A stretch of DNA of 64,000 bases from Pseudomonas akapageensis (GTDB lineage Bacteria > Pseudomonadota > Gammaproteobacteria > Pseudomonadales > Pseudomonadaceae). Below, piece by piece: positions 36,692 to 45,973 of this stretch (within the stretch, counting starts at the first letter, position 1; the number at the start of each line of letters is the position of its first letter). Made by a program: the position numbers and the translations under genes. Where the stretch lies: contig NZ_VXCP01000011.1 of the NCBI RefSeq assembly GCF_011355085.1, positions 36,750 through 100,749 on the forward strand. Reading direction: 5' to 3'. A model generated the notes under the pieces. It ran no database searches, was not told the DNA's origin, and saw only the letters and a program-made list of their open reading frames with translations.

Positions 36692-37921
36692 ATGACCGCT
36701 GCCTCCAACCCCGTCATGAACCTGCTGAACCGCACCAGCCTGGTCATGCAGATCCTCATCGGCCTGATTGCCGGTGTCGCCCTGGCGCTGCTGTTCCCGG
36801 CCGCCGCCCTGCAATTGGCCTTCATCGGCAAACTGTTCGTCTCGGCCCTCAAGGCCGTGGCGCCGGTCCTGGTGTTCGTGTTGGTGATGGCGTCGATCGC
36901 CAACCACAAGCACGGTCAGGAAACCCATATCCGCCCGATTCTGGTCCTCTATCTGCTCGGTACCTTCGGCGCAGCCGTGGTCGCGGTCATCGCCAGCATG
37001 GCGTTCCCTTCGAGCCTGGCCCTGGCAACCCACGATGTGCCGGTCAGCGCCCCGGGCGGTATCGGTGAAGTCATGCAGGGGTTGCTGCTCAGCGTGGTGG
37101 AGAACCCGATCAGCGCCCTGATGAACGCCAACTTCATCGGCATCCTGGCCTGGGCCATCGGTCTGGGCATCGCCATACGCCATGCCGGCGAAACTACCCG
37201 CACCGTGCTCGGCGACCTGTCCAACGGCGTCACCCTGGTTGTACGTGCCGTCATTCGCTGCGCGCCGCTCGGTATCTTCGGCCTGGTCGCCTCGACACTC
37301 GCGCAATCGGGCCTGGGCGCCCTGCTCGGCTACTTGCACCTGCTGCTGGTGCTGATCGGCTGCATGCTGTTCGTCGCCCTGGTGATGAACCCGCTGATCG
37401 TTTTCTGGAAGCTGCGCCGCAACCCCTACCCGCTGGTATTCACCTGCCTGCGCGAAAGCGGCATTACTGCCTTCTTCACCCGCAGCTCGGCTGCCAACAT
37501 TCCGGTCAACCTGGCCTTGAGCGAGAAACTGGGGCTGCATGAAGACACGTACTCGGTATCGATCCCGCTGGGGGCAACCATCAACATGGCCGGCGCGGCA
37601 ATCACCATTACCGTACTGACCCTGGCCGCCGTGCACACCCTGGGCATTGCCGTCGACTGGCCGACCGCCGTACTGCTGAGCCTGGTGGCAGCGATCTGCG
37701 CCTGTGGTGCTTCGGGGGTGGCCGGGGGGTCGCTGCTGTTGATTCCACTGGCGTGCAGCCTGTTCGGCATCCCCAGCGAAATCGCCATGCAGGTGGTTGC
37801 GGTAGGTTTCATCATCGGCATCCTGCAGGACTCGGCGGAAACCGCGCTGAACTCCTCCACCGACGTGCTGTTCACCGCAGCGGCGTGCCTGGCGCAGGAC
37901 GAACCGACTGTCCGCGCCTGA
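36692..37921 (+). CDS. sstT: Serine/threonine:Na+ symporter
   Basis: The 409-residue protein matches SstT (about 414 residues in E. coli): [40 protein letters not shown] and [20 protein letters not shown] are its dicarboxylate/amino-acid symporter motifs. It imports serine and threonine with sodium. It is a single gene. Confidence 0.93.
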   Translation: MTAASNPVMNLLNRTSLVMQILIGLIAGVALALLFPAAALQLAFIGKLFVSALKAVAPVLVFVLVMASIANHKHGQETHIRPILVLYLLGTFGAAVVAVIASMAFPSSLALATHDVPVSAPGGIGEVMQGLLLSVVENPISALMNANFIGILAWAIGLGIAIRHAGETTRTVLGDLSNGVTLVVRAVIRCAPLGIFGLVASTLAQSGLGALLGYLHLLLVLIGCMLFVALVMNPLIVFWKLRRNPYPLVFTCLRESGITAFFTRSSAANIPVNLALSEKLGLHEDTYSVSIPLGATINMAGAAITITVLTLAAVHTLGIAVDWPTAVLLSLVAAICACGASGVAGGSLLLIPLACSLFGIPSEIAMQVVAVGFIIGILQDSAETALNSSTDVLFTAAACLAQDEPTVRA

Positions 37922-37931
37922 CCCTCGACAA

Positions 37932-37960
37932 TGTGCCCGACACCTTGTATGCCGGGCACA
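37932..37960. terminator. Hairpin after sstT
   Basis: TGTGCCCG and CGGGCACA form an 8-bp stem with a 13-base loop between convergent sstT and the DUF1993 gene. No U tract, so termination is uncertain. Confidence 0.4.
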
Positions 37961-37969
37961 GCGGTCAAA

Positions 37970-38479
37970 TCAGAACGCGCCCATGAAGTCGCGCTTGCCC
38001 ACTTCCACACCGTTGTGACGCAGGATCGCGTAGGTGGTGGTCACGTGGAAGAAGAACTGTGGCAGGCCGTAGCTCAGCAGGTAGCTCTGGCCGGTGAAGC
38101 GCTTCTCTTTGTCGGTGCCCGGGCGAGTGACGATTTCGCGCCCTTCCTGGCCGTCGATTTGCTCAGGCTTGATGCCGTCGACGAACGCCAGGACCTTTTT
38201 CAGCAAGTCCTGCAACTCGGCGAAGGTTTGCTCGGTATCCGGGTAGGACGGCACTTCGACACCCGCCAGACGGGCGGAAACGCCCTTGGCGAAATCAACG
38301 GCAATCTGCACCTGACGGGTCAGCGGGAACATATCCGGATACAAACGCGCCTGCAGCAATGCGTTGGGATCGATTTTCTTTGCGGTGGCATGGGCTTCAG
38401 CCTTGGCCAGCACGCCGCTCAGGGCAGTGAGCATCTGTTTGAAAACCGGAACGGAGGCTGCGTACAGAGAAATACTCAT
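37970..38479 (-). CDS. DUF1993 protein
   Basis: The 169-residue protein is a single DUF1993 domain, probably of the DinB-like four-helix fold: MSISLYAASVPVFKQMLTAL, YPDMFPLTRQVQIAVDFAKG and the C-terminal FFHVTTTYAILRHNGVEVGK. The His residues could bind metal as in DinB relatives. It is monocistronic; function unknown. Confidence 0.85.
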   Translation of the reverse strand: MSISLYAASVPVFKQMLTALSGVLAKAEAHATAKKIDPNALLQARLYPDMFPLTRQVQIAVDFAKGVSARLAGVEVPSYPDTEQTFAELQDLLKKVLAFVDGIKPEQIDGQEGREIVTRPGTDKEKRFTGQSYLLSYGLPQFFFHVTTTYAILRHNGVEVGKRDFMGAF

Positions 38480-38578
38480 GAAATATCCTGATAGATTGAT
38501 GACACAGTGAAGGGGTGGCTTGTCTTTCAGTGCGCTGCGCACCTAGGCTAGGGCTTTCATTCGCAAAGAGACAGGGCC

Positions 38579-39223
38579 ATGTCCGCCGAACACGATACTC
38601 CTTCTGCCGCCACGCTCAACAGTACGGAAATCCGGATCCTGGGTTCGCTGATCGAGAAACAGGCCACCAGCCCCGAAACCTACCCCCTGACCCTCAATGC
38701 CCTGGTGCTGGCCTGCAACCAGAAAACCAGCCGCGAGCCGGTCACCAACCTGACCCAGGGCCAGGTCGGCCAGAGCCTGCGCGCGCTCGAAGGCCGGGGC
38801 ATGGCGCGCCTGGTGATGGGCAGCCGTGCCGACCGCTGGGAGCACCGCATCGACAAGGCCCTGGAACTGGTCCCGGCCCAGGTCACGCTGATCGGCCTGA
38901 TGTTCCTGCGCGGTCCGCAGACCGTCAACGAGCTGTTGACCCGTAGCGGACGCATGCATGAATTCGAAGATGCCGAACAGGTCGTGCACCAGCTCGAGCG
39001 TCTGATCGCCCGCGGCTTTGCCCTGTTGATCCCGCGCCAGGCCGGCCAGCGCGAAGACCGTTACACCCACGCCCTGGGCGACCCGGCCGACATCGAGGCG
39101 ATCCTGGCGGCACGCCAGAATGCCCCGGAGCGCGGGTCGGGCCCTGCCGTGTCGGCCGAACGCATCGACGAGCTGGAAGCACGCATCGCCGCACTCGAGG
39201 AGCGCCTGGCCCGGCTTGAGTAA
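38579..39223 (+). CDS. yceH: YceH/DUF480 protein
   Basis: The 214-residue protein has two winged-helix-like halves: [39 protein letters not shown] and [20 protein letters not shown], ending in a short coiled coil ([20 protein letters not shown]). It is the conserved YceH (DUF480) family, likely a DNA- or protein-binding protein of unknown role. It converges with the next gene. Confidence 0.92.
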   Translation: MSAEHDTPSAATLNSTEIRILGSLIEKQATSPETYPLTLNALVLACNQKTSREPVTNLTQGQVGQSLRALEGRGMARLVMGSRADRWEHRIDKALELVPAQVTLIGLMFLRGPQTVNELLTRSGRMHEFEDAEQVVHQLERLIARGFALLIPRQAGQREDRYTHALGDPADIEAILAARQNAPERGSGPAVSAERIDELEARIAALEERLARLE

Positions 39224-39229
39224 GCCTGC

Positions 39230-40048
39230 TCAGCCGCGGGCGTACTCGGTCGCCAGCCGGACCTGCTCCAGGTCCGGCCGCACGCCGGTGTAGAGCACGA
39301 ATTGCTCCAGTGCCTGGATGGCGATCACCTCAAGGCCGGTAATCACTTGCTTACCGTGGGCCCGACCGCGTTGAATCATTGGCGTTTCAGCGGGCATCGC
39401 GACAACGTCGAACAACGTCTGCGCCGCATCAATCGCCTGCGCCTCGAACGCCAGCCGATCGGCCTCCTCGCCCCCGGCCATGCCGATCGGCGTCACATTC
39501 ACCAGCATCTGCGGGCGCAGTTCACCCAGTTCGGCACGCCACCCATAGCCACAGGCATCGGCCAGCGCTCGCCCGGCCTGCTCGTTGCGGGCGATGATCG
39601 TCCCCTGCCCGAACCCGGCATCACGTAGCGCCGAGGCCACTGCCTTGGCCATGCCGCCGCTGCCACGCAAGGCGAACGACGTCTGCGCGCTCAGCCCATG
39701 GCTTTCGAGCAACTGGCGGATGGCAATGTAATCGGTGTTGTAGGCCTTCAGATGGCCGGCCGTATTGACGATCGTGTTGATCGACTGGATCGCCGCCGCC
39801 GAGGCGTCCAGCTCATCGACCAGGGCAATGCAGGCTTCCTTGTACGGCATGGACACGCCACAGCCGCGAATGCCCAGCGCGCGAATACCGCCTATCGCTG
39901 CCGGCAGGTCGTGGGTGGTCAGGGCCTTATAGTAATAGTTGAGGCCCAACTGCTCATACAGATGGTTATGAAAGCGCACGCCGAAATTTCCCGGCCTTCC
40001 CGCCAGCGACATGCACAACACAGTGTCTTTGTTTGGGACAAGGGGCAT
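39230..40048 (-). CDS. Shikimate 5-dehydrogenase-like protein
   Basis: The 272-residue protein has AroE-like landmarks: CGVSMPYKEACIALVDELDA resembles the substrate site with Lys, and GGMAKAVASALRDAGF is the nucleotide-binding turn, though the usual GAGG is LRGSGG here. VNVTPIGMAGG follows. It is a variant, not the main biosynthetic AroE, which normally has NPFK in place of MPYK. GGAG precedes the ATG at 40048. The substrate is uncertain. Confidence 0.8.
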   Translation of the reverse strand: MPLVPNKDTVLCMSLAGRPGNFGVRFHNHLYEQLGLNYYYKALTTHDLPAAIGGIRALGIRGCGVSMPYKEACIALVDELDASAAAIQSINTIVNTAGHLKAYNTDYIAIRQLLESHGLSAQTSFALRGSGGMAKAVASALRDAGFGQGTIIARNEQAGRALADACGYGWRAELGELRPQMLVNVTPIGMAGGEEADRLAFEAQAIDAAQTLFDVVAMPAETPMIQRGRAHGKQVITGLEVIAIQALEQFVLYTGVRPDLEQVRLATEYARG

Positions 40049-40260
40049 CGTTTTTCTCCATGGGCACGGCTTCAAGACGCGCGCAGTATGCCCCATGAAG
40101 GCGCAGGGATGCAGGCCCGCGACCGCTTGTCCGGCCTTACAAAACCTTTACTCAATGCGCGTGTCACCCCTGACGTTTCGGCTGTCATATTAGTATCCCC
40201 AGCGACAATAAACGGGTCTATCGCAGACACCTTCGCCGGGGATGCACCAGAGGATCGATC

Positions 40261-40590
40261 ATGATTCGTCAATTCCCCAAGATTGCCTTGCTCATCGGCT
40301 CGTTGGCCCTGGCAAGCCAGGCGTCCGCCCATGGCGGTGGTCACGGCGGCTATTATTATGGCCCCGGTCCGCTGCTGGGTGCCGCCGTGGTCGGAGCGGT
40401 AGTGGGTGCGGCGATTGGCTATAACAGCCGACCTGTCTACGTTCAACAGCAGCCGGTTTACGTGCAGCAACCGGTCTATGTTCAACAGCCGGTCTATGTG
40501 GCGCCGCCCCCGGTCTACTACCAACCGTATCCACCGCCACCGCCACCGCGTTACTACGGCCCGGTGTATTACGGACCGCCACGCTGGTAA
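40261..40590 (+). CDS. Exported Tyr/Pro/Val-rich repeat protein
   Basis: The 109-residue product has a signal peptide (IALLIGSLALASQASAHGGG), a glycine-zipper-like hydrophobic segment (LLGAAVVGAVVGAAIGY) and a tail of PVYVQQ repeats (four at about residues 58-80) leading to PPPVYYQPYPPPPPPRYYG. This may be an envelope or cell-surface protein. A glycine-zipper/proline-rich class of small exported proteins is common in Pseudomonas; role unknown. Confidence 0.72.
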   Translation: MIRQFPKIALLIGSLALASQASAHGGGHGGYYYGPGPLLGAAVVGAVVGAAIGYNSRPVYVQQQPVYVQQPVYVQQPVYVAPPPVYYQPYPPPPPPRYYGPVYYGPPRW

Positions 40591-40717
40591 CGGCGGGCCT
40601 GGGGCAGGTCGAGGTGCAGACCTGCCTCATTGGCATCAATGAGCACTATCGAGCGCGATGATTTCTCCCGGATCAGCAGGCGCCGTAACCTAGCGCCATG
40701 AACTGAAGGAGACTTCC

Positions 40718-40900
40718 ATGCACTCGGTAAAGATCATGTCCGTCATTGGCAGCGCCGTGCCTGCCACGCTCAGAGCCAAAGGCCTGCTGGCCTGCTGGTA
40801 CCTGGTCCAGGACGGTGAGCCGATCAGCGGCCCCCTGGCTTCGTTGCCCGCTGCCGAGGCGCTTTTCCAGTCGCTGGTGCCTTCGACGCTACACCACTGA
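40718..40900 (+). CDS. Small hypothetical protein
   Basis: The 60-residue frame starts behind a strong AAGGAGA site and reads MHSVKIMSVIGSAVPATLRA then LLACWYLVQDGEPISGPLAS. No export signal or known domain. A terminator follows at 40962. It is likely expressed but unrecognised. Confidence 0.55.
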   Translation: MHSVKIMSVIGSAVPATLRAKGLLACWYLVQDGEPISGPLASLPAAEALFQSLVPSTLHH

Positions 40901-41173
40901 ACATCTGTACTACAGTCGTACTACATCTGTATTCATCGTGCGTTGCTCCGCACACCCCCTTGCCCCGCCTCGTTGCGGGGCTTTTTATTGAGCCACGGTC
41001 CATACACCATTTTTGCCTTGGAGAAGATGGCGATAATTTCACATCCAAATGGATATAAACGCTCCCCGGCAATCGACAGTGCCTCAGCCATACTCATAAA
41101 ATGTAACGGTTTTTCTACTAATAAAGCCCTTGCATTGCCAACGGCATACTTAACCACTTAGTGAGCGCAACAC
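40901..41173. other. Intergenic region with nested direct repeats and terminator
   Basis: CATCTGTA occurs at 40902-40909 and 40924-40931 and GTACTACA at 40907-40914 and 40918-40925, giving interleaved direct repeats. The terminator at 40962 follows. Positions 40990-41150 are noticeably AT-richer and may hold the pbpG promoter. No gene supported. Confidence 0.4.
40962..40986 (+). terminator. Intrinsic terminator
   Basis: GCCCCGC (40962-40968) and GCGGGGC (40975-40981) are followed by TTTTTATT on the plus strand; it closes the small gene ending at 40900. Confidence 0.85.
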
Positions 41174-42106
41174 GTGAAAACCTCCCTTTCGATCTTGAGC
41201 CTGCTCCTGCTATTTACAGGCACGGCCACCGTCACGTCGAACGCTATTGCCCAACAACCCTCACCCACACCCCAACGCGCGCCCTCGCCCCTTCGCCTGG
41301 CTTCGGGCAGCGCCTTGTTGATCGACTTGCAAACCAACCAGGTGCTCTACTCGAACAACGCCGACATGGTGCGTCCGATCGCTTCGATCACCAAGCTGAT
41401 GACCGCCATGGTGGTGCTCGACGCCCGACAATCGATGGACGATATCCTCACGGTCACCATTACCCAGAACCCGGACATGAAAGGCGTGTATTCACGTGTC
41501 AGGCTGGGCAGTCAGCTGAATCGCCGCGACATGCTGCTCATCACCCTGATGTCGTCGGAGAACCGTGCCGCTACAACCCTGGCGCACCACTATCCGGGAG
41601 GCTACAGCGCCTTCATCGCCGCCATGAACGCCAAGGCCAGGGCATTGGGTATGAGCCATACCCGTTACGTGGAGCCGACCGGCCTGTCCACCGGCAACGT
41701 GTCCACCGCACGCGACCTGAGCAAGTTGCTGCTGGCGGCACGCAACTACCCGTTGCTGAGCGAGCTGAGCACGACCCGGGAAAAGACCGTGTCGTTCACC
41801 AACCCAAGGTACAGCCTGGGTTTTCATAACACCGATCACCTGGTCAACAAGAACGATTGGGACATCAGGCTGACCAAGACCGGCTTCACCAACGAAGCCG
41901 GCCATTGCCTGGTACTGCTGACCACCATGGACGACCGGCCGGTGGCCATGGTGATTCTGGATGCCTACGGCAAGTACACCCACTTCGCCGACGCTACCCG
42001 CCTGCGCAAATGGCTCGAAACCGGCAAGGGCAGCGAGGCGCCTGCCGTGGCCCTGCGCTACAAGACCGACAAACACTCGCAAAAACCGATCCAGCTCGCC
42101 GAGTAG
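41174..42106 (+). CDS. pbpG: D-alanyl-D-alanine endopeptidase, PBP7-like
   Basis: The 310-residue protein has a signal peptide and the S11 penicillin-binding motifs: [13 protein letters not shown] with the catalytic Ser and Lys at about residues 71-74, SSEN, and [15 protein letters not shown]7 cuts D-Ala-meso-DAP cross-links of peptidoglycan in the periplasm. The start is GTG and its ribosome site is weak. Confidence 0.9.
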   Translation: MKTSLSILSLLLLFTGTATVTSNAIAQQPSPTPQRAPSPLRLASGSALLIDLQTNQVLYSNNADMVRPIASITKLMTAMVVLDARQSMDDILTVTITQNPDMKGVYSRVRLGSQLNRRDMLLITLMSSENRAATTLAHHYPGGYSAFIAAMNAKARALGMSHTRYVEPTGLSTGNVSTARDLSKLLLAARNYPLLSELSTTREKTVSFTNPRYSLGFHNTDHLVNKNDWDIRLTKTGFTNEAGHCLVLLTTMDDRPVAMVILDAYGKYTHFADATRLRKWLETGKGSEAPAVALRYKTDKHSQKPIQLAE

Positions 42107-42164
42107 ATCGAATCAGCGCTTGCTGGCAATACCAGCAAGCGCCCCCGACGTCCCCTTGTTAAAT

Positions 42165-42197
42165 GCCTCGTTCCCACGCTCTGCGTGGGAACGAGGC
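42165..42197. repeat. REP palindrome, CTCGTTCCCACGC family
   Basis: GCCTCGTTCCCACGC and GCGTGGGAACGAGGC form a perfect 15-bp stem around TCT, just after pbpG. Confidence 0.85.
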
Positions 42198-42215
42198 GGA
42201 CGAGGTGAGGATCCG

Positions 42216-42635
42216 TCAGTTGCCGGCGTCCGGGATCACCGCAATCACATCAATCTCCATCAACCATTGCGGCTGCCCCAGGGCCGAGACCACCAACCCG
42301 GTGGAGATGGGGAACACACCCTTGAGCCATTTGCCAACCTCCTGATACACCGGCTCGCGATAGCGCGGGTCGATCAGGTAGGTGGTGGTCTTGACGATGT
42401 GGGACAGGTCCGAGCCAGCTTCCTCGAGCAACTGTTTGACGTTCTTCATCGCCTGCTCGGCCTGGGCACGAGGATCGCCCAGGCCAACCAGGTTGCCCTC
42501 GAAGTCCGTGCCGACCTGCCCCCTTACGTAGACGGTGTTGCCAGCACGGACGGCCTGGCAGAGATCGTTGTCCAGCGACTGGTTCGGATACGTCTCTTTG
42601 GTATTGAACATGCGGATGCGGGTATGGGTAGGCAT
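42216..42635 (-). CDS. RidA-family protein (copy 1)
   Basis: The 139-residue protein is a YjgF/RidA enamine deaminase relative. NTVYVRGQVGTDFEG, QAEQAMKNVKQLLEEAGSDL and HIVKTTTYLID carry the family pattern. RidA proteins hydrolyse reactive enamines or imines. It starts one base inside the monooxygenase stop (TGATG), so it is translated with it. It is nearly identical in protein to copy 2 at 52063. Confidence 0.9.
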   Translation of the reverse strand: MPTHTRIRMFNTKETYPNQSLDNDLCQAVRAGNTVYVRGQVGTDFEGNLVGLGDPRAQAEQAMKNVKQLLEEAGSDLSHIVKTTTYLIDPRYREPVYQEVGKWLKGVFPISTGLVVSALGQPQWLMEIDVIAVIPDAGN

Positions 42636-43984
42636 CAAATGGCCTCCATCATTCTGACGGATTGAACATTGGATTCGGGGCAGGTTTCATCGGAGCTTGC
42701 CTTTCGATCAGCCTCTGCCTGGCGTTGCGAAGGATCACGGTAGGCGAGATAGCTGCGCTGTTTGACGATATGGTCGGCAATATGCTTCGCATCGTGCCAG
42801 ACGCCCCAGATGAAAGCCGAACCTCGACGCGACAGCCACGGCAGGCCCAGGAAATAGACGCCAGGCTCCCTGGAAACACCACGCTGATGCTGTGGCTTGC
42901 CCTTGGCGTCGAAGGTGTTGACGTTCAGCCAGTTGTAATCGACGGCATAGCCGGTCGCCCAGATGATCGAGGTCACGCCAACCTTGGCCAGATCGAGCTC
43001 AAGAATAGGATGGGTCACGCATTGCGGATCCGGGAGCATTTCCCGTGCTTGCGGTTCTTCCGGCAGGTCGAGGCCATTGCGCGCGATATAGGCGTCAGCC
43101 GCATCGAGCAGCGCAAGGTAGTTCTCATCGCCGCGCGCAATGTTGTCGGCAAGATTCGCTTCGAAGGTCACCACACCGTCGTTGAACGATTGGGTCAGAC
43201 CCACGAGCGTCATCCCCTGATGGGCAAGCCTGCGGAAGTCCACCGTATGACCGCCACGCGCACCGCTGACGGCTATGGTGACATGCTCCTTGCCCGGCTG
43301 GACGCCCTCCGCATCCCACTCACCGAGAACACCCAGCCACCAGCAGAAGTCGCGGTTGCGATAGGCGCGTGGCGGACGATCGTGGGCGCCAACCGAGAGG
43401 TAAACCTGCTTGCCGGAGCGCTGCAGCTCATCGGCGATCTGCACCCCCGACGACCCGGCACCCACCACCAGAACAGCACCCTCGGGCAGCTGCTGCGGAT
43501 TACGGTATTCGGCCGAGTGGATCTGGGAGATCGTTGCGCTTTCAGGCGCGATCGCCGGGATTACAGGACGCTGGAACGGCCCGGTTGCGACCACTACCTG
43601 ATTGGCCTGGATCACGCCCTCGGAGGTTTCGACGGTGAAGCCCGGCCGGTCAGCATTGCGCTCCACTTTCGTCACTTCCACACCGGTGCGGATGGGGGCG
43701 TTGAACTTCTCGGCATAGGCTTCGAAATAATCGGCTACCTGCTCTTTGCCGGCAAAGGCGTCAGGATCGAGACCGTCGAACTCCAGACCCGGAAAACGAT
43801 CGTGCCAGGCCGGACCATTGGCCACCAGCGAATCCCACCGCCCTGTGCGCCAGCGTTCGGCGATGCGATTGCGCTCCAGGACCAGATGGGGCACGCCGAG
43901 TTTGCTCAAGTGTTCACTCATGGCCACGCCGGCCTGACCGGCACCCACAACAAGCGTATCTATTTCTATTTTTTCAACGGTCAT
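42635..43984 (-). CDS. Flavin-containing monooxygenase, CzcO-like
   Basis: The 449-residue protein has two dinucleotide folds, VVGAGQAGVAMSEHLSKLG (FAD) near residue 11 and VVGAGSSGVQIADELQRSG (NADPH) near residue 175, with ATGYAVDYNWL near the C-terminus. Such enzymes oxidise amines, sulfides or ketones. It is co-translated with RidA copy 1 and lies at the end of the catabolic cluster. Substrate not determined. Confidence 0.88.
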   Translation of the reverse strand: MTVEKIEIDTLVVGAGQAGVAMSEHLSKLGVPHLVLERNRIAERWRTGRWDSLVANGPAWHDRFPGLEFDGLDPDAFAGKEQVADYFEAYAEKFNAPIRTGVEVTKVERNADRPGFTVETSEGVIQANQVVVATGPFQRPVIPAIAPESATISQIHSAEYRNPQQLPEGAVLVVGAGSSGVQIADELQRSGKQVYLSVGAHDRPPRAYRNRDFCWWLGVLGEWDAEGVQPGKEHVTIAVSGARGGHTVDFRRLAHQGMTLVGLTQSFNDGVVTFEANLADNIARGDENYLALLDAADAYIARNGLDLPEEPQAREMLPDPQCVTHPILELDLAKVGVTSIIWATGYAVDYNWLNVNTFDAKGKPQHQRGVSREPGVYFLGLPWLSRRGSAFIWGVWHDAKHIADHIVKQRSYLAYRDPSQRQAEADRKASSDETCPESNVQSVRMMEAI

Positions 43985-44272
43985 GTCTGTGTCCTTCTCA
44001 AAGGCGGGTTGATTCAGGTCGGTCGTCGCTGGCCTGTGCTGATGGGGTCAAGACTAGGGAGCGCCCTTGAATCGGTAAAATATTATTAAGCTGCTTATTG
44101 CCTACAATTTACTGATGCAGAGCCTTTGCCCGCGGGTGCGCCGCCCGACGAAATCCTGCCGGGCGCGCAGCGTCAGGCCGGCACCTGAGCGGTGCCGGTG
44201 CTGCGCAAGTCTTGAATCAGTGCGAATAAAAGCGGCGGGTGTCCTGATCCCTCAGGCAGAGGGGAGCGACCG
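43985..44272. promoter_or_regulatory. Intergenic region upstream of monooxygenase
   Basis: AT-rich AAAATATTATTAAG (44077-44090) stands out in GC-rich DNA and resembles AAAATTATTAAATAT upstream of the aldehyde dehydrogenase gene. CGGCACC and GGTGCCG near 44195 can form a hairpin after the ATPase gene. No gene is supported here. Confidence 0.35.
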
Positions 44273-45109
44273 TCAATGGACCTCTTCTTCACCCTCATGC
44301 AACAGGCCGAAGATCTCCCGTTTCATGTCAATGAAGGTGCGGTCCATGACCATGTCCAGCGAGCGCGGACGCTCGATCGGCACGTCGAGGATCTTCTTGA
44401 TCCTGCCGGGGCGAGCGCCCATCACGTAGACGCGGTCACCGAGCAGGATCGCCTCGTCGATGTCGTGGGTCACGAACAACACGGTCTTCTTGCTGTTGCC
44501 CCAGACCTTGAGCAACAGCTGTTGCATCTGCAGGCGGGTCTGGCTGTCGAGCGCGCCAAAGGGCTCGTCCATCAACAGGATCTGCGGGTCATTGGCCAGG
44601 GCCCGGGCGATCGCCACGCGCTGCATCATGCCGCCGGAGAGCTGCTTGGGGTAGTTGTCGGCGAACCGCGCCAGGCCCACCTCGTTGACATAGAAGTTGA
44701 CGATATCGGCGCGCTGGCGGGCCGGCATGCCGCGCCGCTTGAGACCGAATTCGACGTTCTGGCGCACCGTCAGCCAGGGGAACAGCGTGTAGCTCTGGAA
44801 CACCATGCCGCGGTCAACACCAGGGCCTTCGACTTGCTGGCCACCCACATGGATCTTGCCCGAGGTCGGCTCGGCCAGCCCGGCGGTGAGGTACAGCAGG
44901 CTCGACTTGCCGCAACCCGAGGGGCCGACCAGGACAGCGAACTGTTCATCGGGCACCTCGAAGGAAACCTTGTCCAGTGCGGTGAAGGTCGAGCCGTTGG
45001 GTGTCTGGTAATGCAGGCTCACTTCTTCCACGCGCAAGCGCGCCGGGGCCGCCGTTGGTGCGGCCTTGGCCGCCGCATGATCACGCTGCATCGTTGTTAC
45101 TGCGCCCAT
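44273..45109 (-). CDS. ABC importer ATPase, TauB/SsuB-like
   Basis: The 278-residue protein has VGPSGCGKSSLLYLTAGL, LSGGMMQRVAIARAL, ILLMDEPFGALD and TVLFVTHDIDEAI. The C-terminus, with FGLLHEGEEEVH, is specific. It powers the permease just upstream, overlapping it by 13 bases. The importer belongs to the nitrate/sulfonate/taurine class. Confidence 0.92.
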   Translation of the reverse strand: MGAVTTMQRDHAAAKAAPTAAPARLRVEEVSLHYQTPNGSTFTALDKVSFEVPDEQFAVLVGPSGCGKSSLLYLTAGLAEPTSGKIHVGGQQVEGPGVDRGMVFQSYTLFPWLTVRQNVEFGLKRRGMPARQRADIVNFYVNEVGLARFADNYPKQLSGGMMQRVAIARALANDPQILLMDEPFGALDSQTRLQMQQLLLKVWGNSKKTVLFVTHDIDEAILLGDRVYVMGARPGRIKKILDVPIERPRSLDMVMDRTFIDMKREIFGLLHEGEEEVH

Positions 45110-45900
45110 GATGCCACCTTGAGTCGAATGATTCGGAAGAGTTGATCGGTCATCAGGCCCAGCAGGCCGATGATGGCAATGGCGAGGAAAATCACGTCCA
45201 CCTGGAAACCGCGCATGGCTTTGAGGCTGATGTAGCCCAGGCCGCTGTTGGCGGCGACCAGCTCGGCCACTACCAGGTAGGTCCAGGCCCAGCCCATGGT
45301 CACCCGCAGGGTATCGAGCACGCCGGGCAGGGACGCCGGGCCCAATACATGGAAGAGCACATCACGGCGGTTCGAGCCCAGGGTGTAGGAGGCGTTGATC
45401 AGGTCCTTGGAAACGCCCTTGGAGACGTCGGCGATCATTACCAGTTGCTGGAAGAACACGCCGAAGATGATCACGGTCACTCGCTGCTCCAGGCCGATGC
45501 CGATCCACAGGATGAACAGCGGCACGAACGAGGTCACCGGCAGGTAGCGGATGAAGTTCACCAGCGGTTCGAGAAACGCCTGGACGATGCGAAAGCTGCC
45601 CATCAGCAACCCCAGCGGCACCGCCACCAGGGACGAGACGACGAAGCCGATCATTACCACCTCGACGCTGGCCCACACGTGCTGGGCCAGGCTGCCGTCG
45701 CGGGTCAGGCGCAACGCCGTCTCCAGCACCGCCCCCGGCGTCGGCAGGAACATGGTCGGCACCACGCCGCCGTAGGACAGCCCGGCCCACAGGCCGATCA
45801 CCAGCAACCAGCACAGGGTGCTGGCGCTTAACAGCAGCCTGGACGGCAAGTCGACCTTGGGCGTCAGGCAGCGGTTGAGTAAGGATTTACGAGTGGCCAC
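45097..45900 (-). CDS. ABC importer permease, TauC/SsuC-like
   Basis: The 267-residue membrane protein has about six helices and the permease loop ASLPGVLDTLRVTMGWAWTY. The second GTG at 45900 fits AAGGAG better than the one at 45906. It forms the channel with the ATPase that follows. Confidence 0.9.
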   Translation of the reverse strand: MATRKSLLNRCLTPKVDLPSRLLLSASTLCWLLVIGLWAGLSYGGVVPTMFLPTPGAVLETALRLTRDGSLAQHVWASVEVVMIGFVVSSLVAVPLGLLMGSFRIVQAFLEPLVNFIRYLPVTSFVPLFILWIGIGLEQRVTVIIFGVFFQQLVMIADVSKGVSKDLINASYTLGSNRRDVLFHVLGPASLPGVLDTLRVTMGWAWTYLVVAELVAANSGLGYISLKAMRGFQVDVIFLAIAIIGLLGLMTDQLFRIIRLKVASWAQ

Positions 45901-45973
45901 GGCCACCTCCTTTGCGAAGTTGATTGAGCAGGCTTGAACCTCCCGCAGGTGCGCGGGAGGAACAGTCGGGGGA

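Noticed and set aside
40933..41157. A minus-strand frame of 74 codons before pbpG
   Set aside because: It has no ribosome site and runs through the intrinsic terminator hairpin at 40962, although part of it looks protein-like.
44110..44272. Minus-strand stretch ending in LIQDLRSTGTAQVPA that could be a gene end
   Set aside because: No upstream start or domain and only a short frame; similarity to any family is too weak.
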